Positions 44,382 to 53,580 of a stretch of 64,000 nt of DNA are shown here, piece after piece (position 1 is the stretch's first letter; every line of letters starts with the position of its first letter). The notes beneath the pieces are model-generated. The model searched no databases and had not been told where the DNA came from. It saw only the letters and a list, made by a program, of their open reading frames with translations. The position numbers and the translations under genes were made by a program. Source of the stretch: Komarekiella delphini-convector SJRDD-AB1 (GTDB lineage Bacteria; Cyanobacteriota; Cyanobacteriia; Cyanobacteriales; Nostocaceae); assembly GCF_014831675.1 (NCBI RefSeq), contig NZ_VJXY01000033.1, positions 1-64,000 of the forward strand, given 5' to 3'.

Positions 44382-45908
44382 TTACTGCTGAAGCTTTTTG
44401 ATTAACTCCAGCAGTTGTTGGTAATCATCTGTATTTCCTTGTTCTAGATTAAGGTTAGCTGCTTTTCGTAAATCCGCGATCGCCCCTTGTTTATCTCCCA
44501 GCGCAAAGCGGGCTATTCCTCGACCAGTGTAAGCTGGGGCAAAGTTGGGATTAATTCGCAAAGCTTGGTTAAAATCAGTAATTGCTCCTTTCTTGTCTCC
44601 CAAATCAAAGCGGGCTATTCCCCGTCCGGCATAGGGTGGGGCCAGGTTAGAATTAATTCGCAAAGCTTCGGTGAAATCAGCGATCGCTTTGTTCTTATCT
44701 CCTAACTGATAATAGGAAATACCCCGGCCAGCGTAGGCTTGGGCGTAGTTGGGATTAATCTTCAAAGCTTGGTTGAAATCAGCGATCGCACTTTGGCTAT
44801 CATCCAGGCTATTACGGGCAATCCCCCGGTTATTGTAAGCATAGAGAAAATTGGGATTAATCTTCAAAGTTAAGGTATAATCATCAACTGCCCCTTTCTT
44901 GTCTCCCAAGGCAGAGCGAGCCAGACCCCGGTTATTGTAAAGGTCAGCATCTTTGGGATTAATCTTCAGAGCTCTGTTATAGTCGTCAATTGCGCCTTGA
45001 AAGTCTCCTAAGTTATAGCGGGCAAGACCCCGATTATTATAGGCATTGAGATAGTTGGGATTGAGGCGAATTGCTGTAGTGTAGTTAGCGATCGCACCTT
45101 TAAAATCTCCCCTGTCGTACTTGTCCCCAGCTTGAATATAGAAGTCATCCGGTTTTGGTGCTGTTGCTACAGGTGCAGTAGGAGGACTAACGCCCACATC
45201 TACCCCAGCTTGAGATGAAAGTCTCAAAAAGGTATTGATCGGAATCCCCAAATTAAACCCTGATTTAACATAAGCAACTGTGGAATTGATTTTAGAGGTT
45301 TCGATATCCGCTTCATCTGCTCTACCATGAACTCCCACCAGTTCACCTCTGTCATTCAACACCGGGCCGCCACTCATCCCCGGTAACGTATTATTGTTGT
45401 AGACCAAAGCATAGCCATCACGCAGGGGTTTTAAGGCATTAGCAGTAATTCGCCCATCGGTAAAGTTGTAAATTGTACTGGAAATTGCTGCCGTAACTTG
45501 AGGAAAACCAGCTACATAGGCTGTTGTACCTTCCGCGGAGTCATCTGAGTTGCCTATCTTGGCAACAGTGTAACTTTGGTTGCTGGTAAACTGCATAACG
45601 GCCAAGTCTACTTCTGGCAGCTTTTTCACTGTATTGTAATCGAGTGGATAACGCTGACCATCTGGGGTGACGATTTCATATTTAGCTTGAGTTTCGATGA
45701 CATGCTTAGCTGTCAGAACAGTATAAGTCTTACCATTTTGCTGAATAATTACCCCAGTCCCAGAACCATTTTGAGTCTCAATCAGCACCGTGATTGCTTT
45801 GGCAACTTTACCCACCTCAGACGAGGAAAGTGCTACGACAATTTGCGGCTGCACCAGGGTAATGGATACTCCAATGATTGCTGGTACAATTGCATAATTT
45901 AATTTCAT
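44382..45908 (-). CDS. Exported trypsin-like protease with TPR repeats, paralogue 1
   Basis: A 508-residue protein with the same order as its neighbour: signal peptide (1-26), S1-type protease with His69, Asp101 and Ser179, then about seven TPR units from residue 240. The protease domains of the two are very similar while the TPR parts differ more in number and detail. That pattern fits a tandem duplication followed by repeat turnover. The gene lies about 80 bases upstream of paralogue 2 and 59 bases downstream of the shorter protease. Confidence 0.9.
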   Translation of the reverse strand: MKLNYAIVPAIIGVSITLVQPQIVVALSSSEVGKVAKAITVLIETQNGSGTGVIIQQNGKTYTVLTAKHVIETQAKYEIVTPDGQRYPLDYNTVKKLPEVDLAVMQFTSNQSYTVAKIGNSDDSAEGTTAYVAGFPQVTAAISSTIYNFTDGRITANALKPLRDGYALVYNNNTLPGMSGGPVLNDRGELVGVHGRADEADIETSKINSTVAYVKSGFNLGIPINTFLRLSSQAGVDVGVSPPTAPVATAPKPDDFYIQAGDKYDRGDFKGAIANYTTAIRLNPNYLNAYNNRGLARYNLGDFQGAIDDYNRALKINPKDADLYNNRGLARSALGDKKGAVDDYTLTLKINPNFLYAYNNRGIARNSLDDSQSAIADFNQALKINPNYAQAYAGRGISYYQLGDKNKAIADFTEALRINSNLAPPYAGRGIARFDLGDKKGAITDFNQALRINPNFAPAYTGRGIARFALGDKQGAIADLRKAANLNLEQGNTDDYQQLLELIKKLQQ

Positions 45909-45967
45909 ATATTAATTGACCATATTTATGAATACGAGTGTGCTGAATGCTGACTCAAAACTCTTCA

Positions 45968-46723
45968 TTAGCGAATTGGTACAGCCCAACTTAAACGAAT
46001 AATCATCTGATGCAACTGTTCATCTGCTTCCATACCATCCTGAAACACAGAAGGAGCATCCCACAGAGGATAAGCTTGCATCCCATTCACACCCACAACC
46101 TCACCGCGACGATTCAACAATGGGCCACCACTCATACCCTTTTCGAGATTATTGGTGTACCCCAGCTGATAGCCTCCTTCTAAAGGTTTGGGTAGCACCA
46201 GCGAAACCTTACCTTTAGCAAACGCAAAAACTTTTTCCTGAGATTCTTCTTCAGCAGCCCGAAACCCTGCAACAAAGACCTCATCTCCCACTGTTGGAGG
46301 AGAACCGAGGGATGCCACAGCATAAATATTACCAGTACTCTGGAATTGCAATAAAGCTAAATCATTTTTCCCAAAGTTCAAGTTTTTGGATAAATTAGCT
46401 GCATGGATGCTACCATCCGGTGTTTGAATGCGATATGGGGCGTCACCTGCTTGCAACACATGAGCGTTGGTTAATACTGTATAAACAGAACCTTTTTTTT
46501 GCAGCAAAATTCCTGAGCCTAAGAAATCTGCTGACAAAACTTTAACGGTGATAGATTGCGCTTGTTGGTATTGTCCTGATTGCAAAACCTGGCAATCATG
46601 GCTTGTACATGAGGCAGAAACACTGACAACTGGTGTCGATGCTGACAGTGTTATGGGTAAACTGCCAATATACATAACCAGTGCCAGTTTACGCCAATTC
46701 ATCTGAGTTTCCAGATAATACAA
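45968..46723 (-). CDS. Exported trypsin-like serine protease without TPR
   Basis: A 251-residue S1-type protease with an intact triad: His88 (TNAHVLQ), Asp121 (KNDLALLQF) and Ser198 (KGMSGGPLLN). A signal peptide precedes it. The ATG at 46702 (MNWRKLALVMY) gives the cleaner signal start. It lacks the TPR part of its two downstream relatives. It is probably co-transcribed with COP23 upstream (18-base gap). Confidence 0.88.
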   Translation of the reverse strand: MYYLETQMNWRKLALVMYIGSLPITLSASTPVVSVSASCTSHDCQVLQSGQYQQAQSITVKVLSADFLGSGILLQKKGSVYTVLTNAHVLQAGDAPYRIQTPDGSIHAANLSKNLNFGKNDLALLQFQSTGNIYAVASLGSPPTVGDEVFVAGFRAAEEESQEKVFAFAKGKVSLVLPKPLEGGYQLGYTNNLEKGMSGGPLLNRRGEVVGVNGMQAYPLWDAPSVFQDGMEADEQLHQMIIRLSWAVPIR

Positions 46724-46741
46724 AATTGCGGTGCGATCGCA

Positions 46742-47341
46742 TCAAGGAGTATTACCTGAATCTTGATTGGACTCACTACTTGATTCAACTGTAGCGTTGT
46801 TTAGGTACGCATCAAATTCGATATTCAGCGCTTCCTCACTACTTTCATTTAGTACATTTCCAGCTACTAACCCACGGCGATTTAATAGCCTTCGCACAGT
46901 ATCTCTGGCATTACTACCACGCCTGAGAGTGAATAACAAAGTGCTATCTGTACAAGCAGCGTTTTGATTAATAGCAGCACACACTACAGATTCCCCTCTC
47001 AATATCCCAGTTCTGATGTACTTTAAAGTACCGTTGTCATAACTTCTTTGAAATCTGCGAGATACCTCTTGACAACGGCGTTCAACTGTCCACTCTTTTG
47101 AGAAGTATTCCTGAGAAACCCATCTAATCATTGGTACATTCCTCCCATCCTGTGTACGGGCAAATGTGATTGGTATGCCCTTGCTCTTTGCACAGTAGAA
47201 GGTTGTGCCTCCTGCATAGCTAGGTTGACCGATGGTTGCAGTTGTGGTCAACACAGTCAGTGAAGCTATTGTAATTCCTGTCAACCCTTGACCAAATAAC
47301 TTTAGTCTCATCATGAATGCGCGGCTTGTTAAAAAGAACAT
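46742..47341 (-). CDS. COP23 domain protein (exported)
   Basis: A 199-residue protein with a signal peptide ending near PSYAG. The COP23 pattern reads TTFYCAKSKGIPITFARTQD, then RRCQEVSRRFQ and VVCAAINQNAACTDSTLLFT. The four Cys would form two disulfides. COP23 was first described as a circadian-oscillating membrane-associated polypeptide in Synechococcus RF-1, and its function is unknown. A start at 47314 or 47311 (MMRLKLF) would give a more usual signal peptide. It is the first gene of the protease cluster, which suggests a role as substrate, inhibitor or sensor for these proteases. Confidence 0.85.
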   Translation of the reverse strand: MFFLTSRAFMMRLKLFGQGLTGITIASLTVLTTTATIGQPSYAGGTTFYCAKSKGIPITFARTQDGRNVPMIRWVSQEYFSKEWTVERRCQEVSRRFQRSYDNGTLKYIRTGILRGESVVCAAINQNAACTDSTLLFTLRRGSNARDTVRRLLNRRGLVAGNVLNESSEEALNIEFDAYLNNATVESSSESNQDSGNTP

Positions 47342-47564
47342 CAGTTATACTACGGATACTTGAGAAAAAGTGACAATACTTTCTAAGTATTTGTTCCCGA
47401 TAATTGCCCCTGTGAGTTACACAACCACTGTATTGTAAATTAAGTTGATCATTTAAGTAAATAAAACAAACTTCTTAGCCCCAGCTAAGCATTTCTTAAT
47501 TAGCTATTACTTTTTCTTGATTTATACTAAATTACAATACTTAATATGCATAATAATAGCTGGA

Positions 47565-48851
47565 ATGAAATATTCATTTTTTAAAAGAAATATAGAATTA
47601 CTTAGCCAAAAGCTTAAAGAAAACTCGCGATCGCTCAAACAATGGTATTTAGATACACCAGAAAGAGCGCTATTAGAGGCTTACCAAGCAGCTCAAAGCA
47701 TTAGAAACATCGAAATACAGCATTTTAATAACAAAAAAATATCTCCAAAATCAGCAGATTATACTAAAAATGTAATGTCTTATTGGCAAGGATACCTGAA
47801 TAAAAAGTTAACTATTATCAAGGTAAAACTTGCGGAATTTAGGCTAAGCCGAGGAATTATAAATATCTCTAATTCTCCTTTATTAGAAAAATTAAAATTT
47901 ATTGATGAAGTCGTAGAAAAGTATAATATCAAAGATGAACTAATTAGCAACAGCCCAGTTAGACAAACTTCACAACCACTACAAATTGAACACAATCAAG
48001 TCAAAAAACAGCCAGAATCATCTGATATTAATGGCGTTAAAGTTCCACCTTTAACTCAAAAAACTGGAGCTTTACCGAGGTCTATTGGCAGAACAATTAA
48101 TAAAATTAAAGCAGATTTTGCGCCACAGGCAGAAGAAGATTTTATCAGAAATTACCGGATTTCTAGGAGTAGGACAAAAACTGCTCTAAGATTTTTGATC
48201 CTTCTAATTATTGTGCCACTTTTAACCCAGCAAATATCTAAACAGTTTTTAATAACCCCTATATTAGATCGGATTAGAGGTGACAACGAAATTCAGATTT
48301 TCCTAAATTCTGACATGGAAGTAGAAGCTCTCGAAAAATTAAAGAGTTTTGAAGAACAATTGAGATTTCAGTATTTACTTGCTCAAGCACCACCACTCTC
48401 GTCAGAGGTAATTAAAGAAAGTGTCAAAAACAAAGCAGTTGAGATAGCTGAGGAATTTCGCTTTAAAAGTAATAGCGCTATTAGCAATGTGTTTGCTGAT
48501 TTGCTTTCACTGGTTGCTTTTGGTGTGGTAATTGCTTCGAGCAAAAGAGAAATTGTGACTGTGAAATTATTTCTAGACAATATTGTCTATGGACTGAGTG
48601 ACAGCGCCAAGGCCTTTTTAATTATTTTGTTTACAGATATATTTGTCGGATTTCACTCGCCACATGGATGGGAGGTTGTTCTGGAAACATTGGCAGAACA
48701 TTTAGGTTTACCAGCTAGTAGAAACGCAATATTTTTATTTATTGCTACATTTCCTGTAATTTTAAATACTATCTTTAAATACTGGATATTCCGTTATCTC
48801 AGTCGCTTATCTCCATCAGCATTAGCTACATTGAAGGAGATGGATGAGTAA
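47565..48851 (+). CDS. pxcA: Proton extrusion protein PcxA (CemA family)
   Basis: A 428-residue protein from ATG 47565; the TTG at 47517 would add 16 residues. The N-terminal 200 residues are hydrophilic, and from about 205 there are four membrane segments with the CemA pattern (FLILLIIVPLLTQQISKQF, FLIILFTDIFVGFHSPHGWE and a C-terminal WIFRYLSRLSPS). PcxA is needed for light-induced proton extrusion at the cytoplasmic membrane and is homologous to plastid CemA/Ycf10. A hairpin follows the stop directly. Confidence 0.9.
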   Translation: MKYSFFKRNIELLSQKLKENSRSLKQWYLDTPERALLEAYQAAQSIRNIEIQHFNNKKISPKSADYTKNVMSYWQGYLNKKLTIIKVKLAEFRLSRGIINISNSPLLEKLKFIDEVVEKYNIKDELISNSPVRQTSQPLQIEHNQVKKQPESSDINGVKVPPLTQKTGALPRSIGRTINKIKADFAPQAEEDFIRNYRISRSRTKTALRFLILLIIVPLLTQQISKQFLITPILDRIRGDNEIQIFLNSDMEVEALEKLKSFEEQLRFQYLLAQAPPLSSEVIKESVKNKAVEIAEEFRFKSNSAISNVFADLLSLVAFGVVIASSKREIVTVKLFLDNIVYGLSDSAKAFLIILFTDIFVGFHSPHGWEVVLETLAEHLGLPASRNAIFLFIATFPVILNTIFKYWIFRYLSRLSPSALATLKEMDE

Positions 48852-48852
48852 A

Positions 48853-48883
48853 GATTCCCGACTTCTTAAAAAAGTCGGGAATC
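48853..48883 (+). terminator. Hairpin terminator after pxcA
   Basis: GATTCCCGACTT (48853-48864) pairs with AAGTCGGGAATC (48872-48883), followed by a T-rich tract. An almost identical hairpin lies at 55585-55615, so this is also a dispersed repeat. Confidence 0.75.
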
Positions 48884-48946
48884 TTGTTGTCTTGTTGTTC
48901 AGTCTTGAATTCGCTAGGCTATTTATATCCTGGTTCTTTTCATGCT

Positions 48947-49435
48947 ATGGATTTTGAAGGCAAAGCCACCGCCCCAACTGCTACAGACAACGTTGAATTT
49001 GCTCAACCAGCTACCAATCGTAAGCGACTGGAACTACTGCGAGATACAGAGGCTCTACTGCGTCGCCCAACTGTAGCAACTCTAGTGCCAATCTTACCAT
49101 CTAAGCTGAGTAACAGATTCCAAGCAGCCTCATCTTTAGCAGATGACTCCTTGAAGGAACTGGCAACAATTGATCTAAACGATATTAGCGATTTTGATCT
49201 GCGACCTGCAAGAATTCTTATTAGCTTAAGCTTTATTGGTTTTGGGGCGCTAATGATATTAGTGCTGTTACTTTACTTAAACACGTTACATCCAGAACTC
49301 AGTACGGTTGAACAAATTCGGCAGTATTGGTATCAATATATTTGGTTTGTCAGCTTGGGTGTTACGGGAATGTTTATCTTAGGTCGTGAGGCGATGCGTC
49401 CTATTCCCAAACGGCGAAAGTCATATAAGCGTTAA
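48947..49435 (+). CDS. Hypothetical two-helix membrane protein
   Basis: A 162-residue protein from ATG 48947 (MDFEGKATAPTATD). The N-terminal 85 residues are hydrophilic with RKRLELLRDTEALLRRP. Two membrane segments follow (about 90-112 and 133-150) and a basic tail (PKRRKSYKR). I recognise no named family. It lies downstream of the pxcA terminator, so it probably has its own promoter. Confidence 0.7.
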   Translation: MDFEGKATAPTATDNVEFAQPATNRKRLELLRDTEALLRRPTVATLVPILPSKLSNRFQAASSLADDSLKELATIDLNDISDFDLRPARILISLSFIGFGALMILVLLLYLNTLHPELSTVEQIRQYWYQYIWFVSLGVTGMFILGREAMRPIPKRRKSYKR

Positions 49436-49436
49436 G

Positions 49437-49566
49437 CTCATCCCACCTTTAAAAGGGGATAACACGAAAGACTGTTGACTGTTGACTGTTAACCGTCAAC
49501 GACCTAAAAAGGCGTCTTTCATCACCTACCGAGAAGCAATGAGTTTTCCCGACGCCTTTTTATAAA
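49437..49566. repeat. About 130-bp structured dispersed repeat, copy B
   Basis: It shares both ends with 30827-30958 (CTCATCCCACC at the left; GGCGTCTTTCATCACCTACC and GTTTTCCCGACGC plus T-run at the right). The middle again has GTTGACT units. It starts immediately after the stop codon of the preceding gene, so it may also serve as its terminator. Confidence 0.7.
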
Positions 49567-49676
49567 TTTATGTAGGTAAGCACTGTCTTTGATGTTGATC
49601 AGCAAAAATAATATAGATGTAATATTTACAATGCAAAATATAACTGGGTACAAGCACAATATTGGAGCTATGTTAC

Positions 49677-50546
49677 ATGAATCATGATGCTTTCATTGTT
49701 CCACCAGGTTCAAAGATTTCTCTGCCAAAAAATTATGATCCAGCTTATAAAACTCAATTTCATGAAAAAACTGATGCTGCAACAAAATTGCAGGCAGATG
49801 TTATTAAATTAGCAAATTACCAAAATATTCTCTATGCTCAAAATACTTATGCTTTGTTAATTATTTTTCAGGCAATGGACGCTGCTGGGAAAGATAGCAC
49901 AATTAAACATGTGATGTCTGGTGTAAATCCCCAAGGATGTCAGGTGTATAGTTTCAAGGAACCTAGTGCGGAAGAACTAGACCATGACTATCTGTGGCGC
50001 TCAATGAAAGCTTTGCCAGAACGAGGTCGAATTGGGATATTCAACCGCTCATACTATGAAGAAGTATTAGTAGCTCGTGTCCATCCAGAAATTCTCCAAA
50101 AACAACAACTACCCCAAATACCTAATGGCAATCGGATTTGGAAGCAGCGTTTTGAAGAAATCAATAACTTTGAAAAATATTTGGTAAATAATGGTGTTAT
50201 CGTCTTGAAGTTTTTTCTCAATATCTCTAAGTCTGAGCAGAAAAAACGCTTTTTTGAAAGGATTGAATCGCCTGACAAACATTGGAAATTTTCAGCCAGT
50301 GATGTCAAAGAACGAGCTTTTTGGGATGATTATATGAATGCTTATGAAGAAGTTTTTAATAATACTAGTACTGAATGGGCCCCGTGGTATATTGTTCCTG
50401 CCGATCGCAAATGGTTTACACGCTTGGTAGTCGCTGATATTATCTGCACAAAATTACAAGAACTAAATCTGAAATACCCCACTCTCCTTGAGGAACATAA
50501 ACAGCAACTTTTACAAGCTAAACAGATTCTAGAGCAAGAAAATTAA
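49677..50546 (+). CDS. ppk2: Polyphosphate kinase 2 family protein
   Basis: A 289-residue PPK2 enzyme with Walker [16 protein letters not shown], the lid/Walker B region [17 protein letters not shown], and [16 protein letters not shown] at the end. It transfers phosphate between polyphosphate and nucleotides in the cytosol. ATG 49677 is chosen; the frame has a TTG at 49662. Class I versus other PPK2 class (preferred nucleotide) cannot be settled by reading alone. Confidence 0.92.
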   Translation: MNHDAFIVPPGSKISLPKNYDPAYKTQFHEKTDAATKLQADVIKLANYQNILYAQNTYALLIIFQAMDAAGKDSTIKHVMSGVNPQGCQVYSFKEPSAEELDHDYLWRSMKALPERGRIGIFNRSYYEEVLVARVHPEILQKQQLPQIPNGNRIWKQRFEEINNFEKYLVNNGVIVLKFFLNISKSEQKKRFFERIESPDKHWKFSASDVKERAFWDDYMNAYEEVFNNTSTEWAPWYIVPADRKWFTRLVVADIICTKLQELNLKYPTLLEEHKQQLLQAKQILEQEN

Positions 50547-50788
50547 CTCTCTAACTCAACAGGAAAGTACTGAACCTGCTGAAATATACTGTATAATATA
50601 GGAATTAAGTTTGATGTTTGAAAAAATTCAGTACGCTTGAAACTTAAGTGTAAGGTGAGCATTGCCCACCCAACGTGTATTTCCAAAATCAAATACTAGT
50701 CCTAATATATACAGCTAAAAAAATCACTTCAGAGTTATTAAAGCTACTTGTAACTATTGAATGGCTATATAATCACAGCCGAAAAATC

Positions 50789-51412
50789 ATGGCAAAAATG
50801 GCAGAAAATGCCAACAATCATCCACCTCAATTTACTAATGCTGCTTTCGATATAGTAGCTCTGGCAGCTTCAGCAGGTGGGTTGGCTGCCATAACTGAAG
50901 TATTATCGAATCTGCCCGCCGAATTTACAGCCGCGATCGCCGTTGTCCAACACCTAGACCCCCGGCATCGCTCGCTAATGGCAGAAATTCTCAGTCGGCG
51001 TACTATTATAAGTGTCAAGCAGGCAGAAGAGGGAAACAATCTTACCCCAGGAATAGTTTATATTGCCCCACCCAACCGTCACCTCCTGGTCAACTGTGAT
51101 GGTACACTCTCCTTATCCCAATCGGAATTAGTACATTTTCTGCGCCCTTCTGCTGACCTATTATTTGAATCAGTTGCAGCCAGTTACAAAGACCGGGCGA
51201 TCGCCGTTGTACTCAGTGGAACTGGTAGCGACGGAGCGATGGGTGTAGAAGCAATCCACAAAATGGGCGGTACAGTTATTGCCCAAGACGAAAAAACTGC
51301 CGAATTTGCCGGGATGCCCTCCGCAGCAATTCAAACTGGCTATGTAGATTTCATTCTCCCCTTAAATGAAATCTCCCATGCCTTAGTAACTCTAGTCATG
51401 GGTAATGCTTGA
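50789..51412 (+). CDS. CheB-type protein-glutamate methylesterase (no receiver domain)
   Basis: A 207-residue CheB catalytic domain from ATG 50789. The catalytic Ser is in LAASAGGLAAI, His in VVQHLDPRH and Asp in LSGTGSDGAMG. It lacks the N-terminal response-regulator domain of classical chemotaxis CheB. Together with the CheR-type gene 170 bases downstream it forms a stand-alone methylesterase/methyltransferase pair. The frame extends upstream to GTG 50675 but those residues are unlike CheB. Confidence 0.9.
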   Translation: MAKMAENANNHPPQFTNAAFDIVALAASAGGLAAITEVLSNLPAEFTAAIAVVQHLDPRHRSLMAEILSRRTIISVKQAEEGNNLTPGIVYIAPPNRHLLVNCDGTLSLSQSELVHFLRPSADLLFESVAASYKDRAIAVVLSGTGSDGAMGVEAIHKMGGTVIAQDEKTAEFAGMPSAAIQTGYVDFILPLNEISHALVTLVMGNA

Positions 51413-51413
51413 A

Positions 51414-51580
51414 AGGGACTGGGTATTGGGGATTGGGGATTGGGGACTGGGGACTGGGGATTGGGAATAAATTTTCCCCTCTGCCCCTCTGCCCCTCTGC
51501 CCCTCTGCCCCTCTGCCCCTCTGCCCCTCTGCCCCTCTACTCCCCTGCCCCCCTGCCCCTCTCCCCCTCTCCCCCTCTGC
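51414..51580. repeat. Tandem arrays between cheB-like and cheR-like genes
   Basis: GGGGATT/GGGGACT heptamers (51420-51463) are followed by at least eight CCCCTCTG octamers and related units (51475-51580). They fill the whole gap up to the cheR ATG. A G/A-rich array of the opposite sense lies after the cheR gene (53481-53535). Confidence 0.88.
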
Positions 51581-51581
51581 T

Positions 51582-53477
51582 ATGACTTCCACAGAAAGAG
51601 ATCCTGAATTTGAAAATCTACTGGTTTATCTCAGACACAGCCGGGGCTTTGATTTCACAGGCTATAAACGTTCAACTTTGATGCGTCGGGCACGCAAGCG
51701 AATGCAATCGTTGAGTATAGAGAGTTTTGGAGATTACCTGGATTACTTAGAGGTTCACCCAGAAGAATTCAATCTTCTCTTCAACACCATCTTGATTAAT
51801 GTCACCGCCTTTTTTCGGGATGCCTGCGCCTGGGAATACCTGGCAGAGCATGTGCTACCCAATCTAATTAGGGAGAAACAAAATTCTGACCAAATCCGCA
51901 TCTGGAGTGCTGGCTGTGCTTCTGGGGAAGAGGCTTATACCTTGGCAATACTGATGGCTGAAATTTTGGGAGCCGAGGAATTTCGCCAACGGGTGAAAAT
52001 TTATGCCACAGATGTAGATGAAGATGCTCTTAATCAGGCTCGCCAAGCTGTATATTCAGCAAAAGATGTCCAGGCGGTTTCAGATGAACTGCGGCAAAAA
52101 TATTTTGAGCTTGTAGGCAACCGCTATGTCTTTCGTCAAGACCTACGCCGCTCAGTAATTTTTGGTCGTCATGACTTACTTCAAGATGCGCCGATTTCCC
52201 GCTTAGACTTGCTAGTTAGTCGCAACACACTGATGTATTTTAACTCTGAGGCTCAGGGACGAATTCTAGCTCGGTTTCACTTCGCCCTTAATGATACAGG
52301 CTATCTGTTTTTGGGGAAAGCAGAGATGCTGTTGATGCATTCGAGTCTGTTCACCCCAGTAGACTTAAAAAACCGGATATTTACTAAGATATCGTCAGTG
52401 AATACGCGCGATCGCCTCCTAGTTATAGCAAATGCAGCAGATGACGAATCTAGCAGCCGTTTGTCTCGAAACCTCCGCCTGCGAGACATGGGGTTTGATA
52501 CAGCACCGATCGCTCAAGTAGTCATTGATATTAATGGTATTCTGGTGATAGCAAACGAGCAGGCGCGAAGTTTGTTTGCTCTTTCACCGAGAGATTTATC
52601 ACGTCCCTTCCAAGATCTGGAACTTTCCTATCGACCATTGGAGTTGCGATCGCTGATTGAACGAGCTTACACAGAATGCCGCACCATCAATCTGACAAAT
52701 GTAGAGCGTTATTTATCCAGCAACGAAAAGCAGTATTTAGATGTACGGATCATGCCTTTGCAAGACACCGACAACAGTTTTTTAGGTGTTAGTATTGCTT
52801 TTCATGATGTCACCCGTTATATTCAACTCCAAGAAGCACTGCAACGCTCCAGACAAGAATTAGAAACTACCAACGAAGAACTCCAATCTACTAATGAAGA
52901 ATTAGAAACTACTAACGAAGAACTTCAATCTACTAATGAAGAATTAGAAACTACTAACGAAGAACTTCAATCTACTAATGAAGAGTTGGAGACAATGAAC
53001 GAAGAACTTCAATCTACTAATGAAGAATTACAAACAATTAATAACGAACTCTCGCAGCGGACTATAGAACTTAACCGGACAAATGTATTCCTCGTCTCTA
53101 TTCTCAGAAGTCTCCAAACTGGAGTAGTAGTGATTGATAATAGCTTTAATATCTTAATTTGGAATTATATGGTAGAGGATTTGTGGGGTTTACGGACTGA
53201 AGAAGTTCTAGGAAAATCTATCTTTAGTTTAGATATTGGACTGCCCGTTGAGCAATTGCGATCGCCACTTCGCGAGTCTCTATCCAAAAAAAATCAATTT
53301 CAAGAAATGATCTTTGATGCTACTAATCGTCGGGGTAAACAAATAAAATGTTACCTAGCAATTACTCCCCTACTCGGCATTGAAATAGAGGGAGCAGTTT
53401 TAATGATGGTAGATGTAGAGAAAGTGAACAGTATGATTTCTACACAAGAAATTGAGGAACGGCGACAACAACAGTAA
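51582..53477 (+). CDS. CheR methyltransferase fused to PAS domains and a coiled coil
   Basis: A 631-residue protein. The CheR N- and C-domains (about 10-275) contain the SAM motif WSAGCASGEEAYTLA. A PAS-like domain (about 305-420), a long Glu/Asn coiled coil of 14-residue units (about 425-490, LETTNEELQSTNEE repeated four times), and a second PAS (about 500-615) follow. The reading frame stops at EIEERRQQQ. In many bacteria a histidine kinase is fused or adjacent at this point; none is here. Exact 42-base DNA repeats encode the coiled coil. Confidence 0.92.
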   Translation: MTSTERDPEFENLLVYLRHSRGFDFTGYKRSTLMRRARKRMQSLSIESFGDYLDYLEVHPEEFNLLFNTILINVTAFFRDACAWEYLAEHVLPNLIREKQNSDQIRIWSAGCASGEEAYTLAILMAEILGAEEFRQRVKIYATDVDEDALNQARQAVYSAKDVQAVSDELRQKYFELVGNRYVFRQDLRRSVIFGRHDLLQDAPISRLDLLVSRNTLMYFNSEAQGRILARFHFALNDTGYLFLGKAEMLLMHSSLFTPVDLKNRIFTKISSVNTRDRLLVIANAADDESSSRLSRNLRLRDMGFDTAPIAQVVIDINGILVIANEQARSLFALSPRDLSRPFQDLELSYRPLELRSLIERAYTECRTINLTNVERYLSSNEKQYLDVRIMPLQDTDNSFLGVSIAFHDVTRYIQLQEALQRSRQELETTNEELQSTNEELETTNEELQSTNEELETTNEELQSTNEELETMNEELQSTNEELQTINNELSQRTIELNRTNVFLVSILRSLQTGVVVIDNSFNILIWNYMVEDLWGLRTEEVLGKSIFSLDIGLPVEQLRSPLRESLSKKNQFQEMIFDATNRRGKQIKCYLAITPLLGIEIEGAVLMMVDVEKVNSMISTQEIEERRQQQ

Positions 53478-53480
53478 TAA

Positions 53481-53575
53481 GGGGGGAGAGGGGTAGAGGG
53501 GTAGAGAGGCAGGGGAGGTAGAGGGGCAGAGGGGGAAAATGGAAAAATTTCTTCCCATTCCCCATTCCCCATTAT
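53481..53575. repeat. G/A-rich STRR after the cheR-like gene
   Basis: GAGGGGTAGAGGGG-type units run to about 53535, then CCCATTCCCCATT units to 53575. They lie between convergent genes and show no coding frame of merit. Confidence 0.7.
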
Positions 53576-53580
53576 CGAGG

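Noticed and set aside
51475-51580. Possible CRISPR or low-complexity coding region
   Set aside because: Simple octamer repetition without spacers; a typical cyanobacterial STRR.
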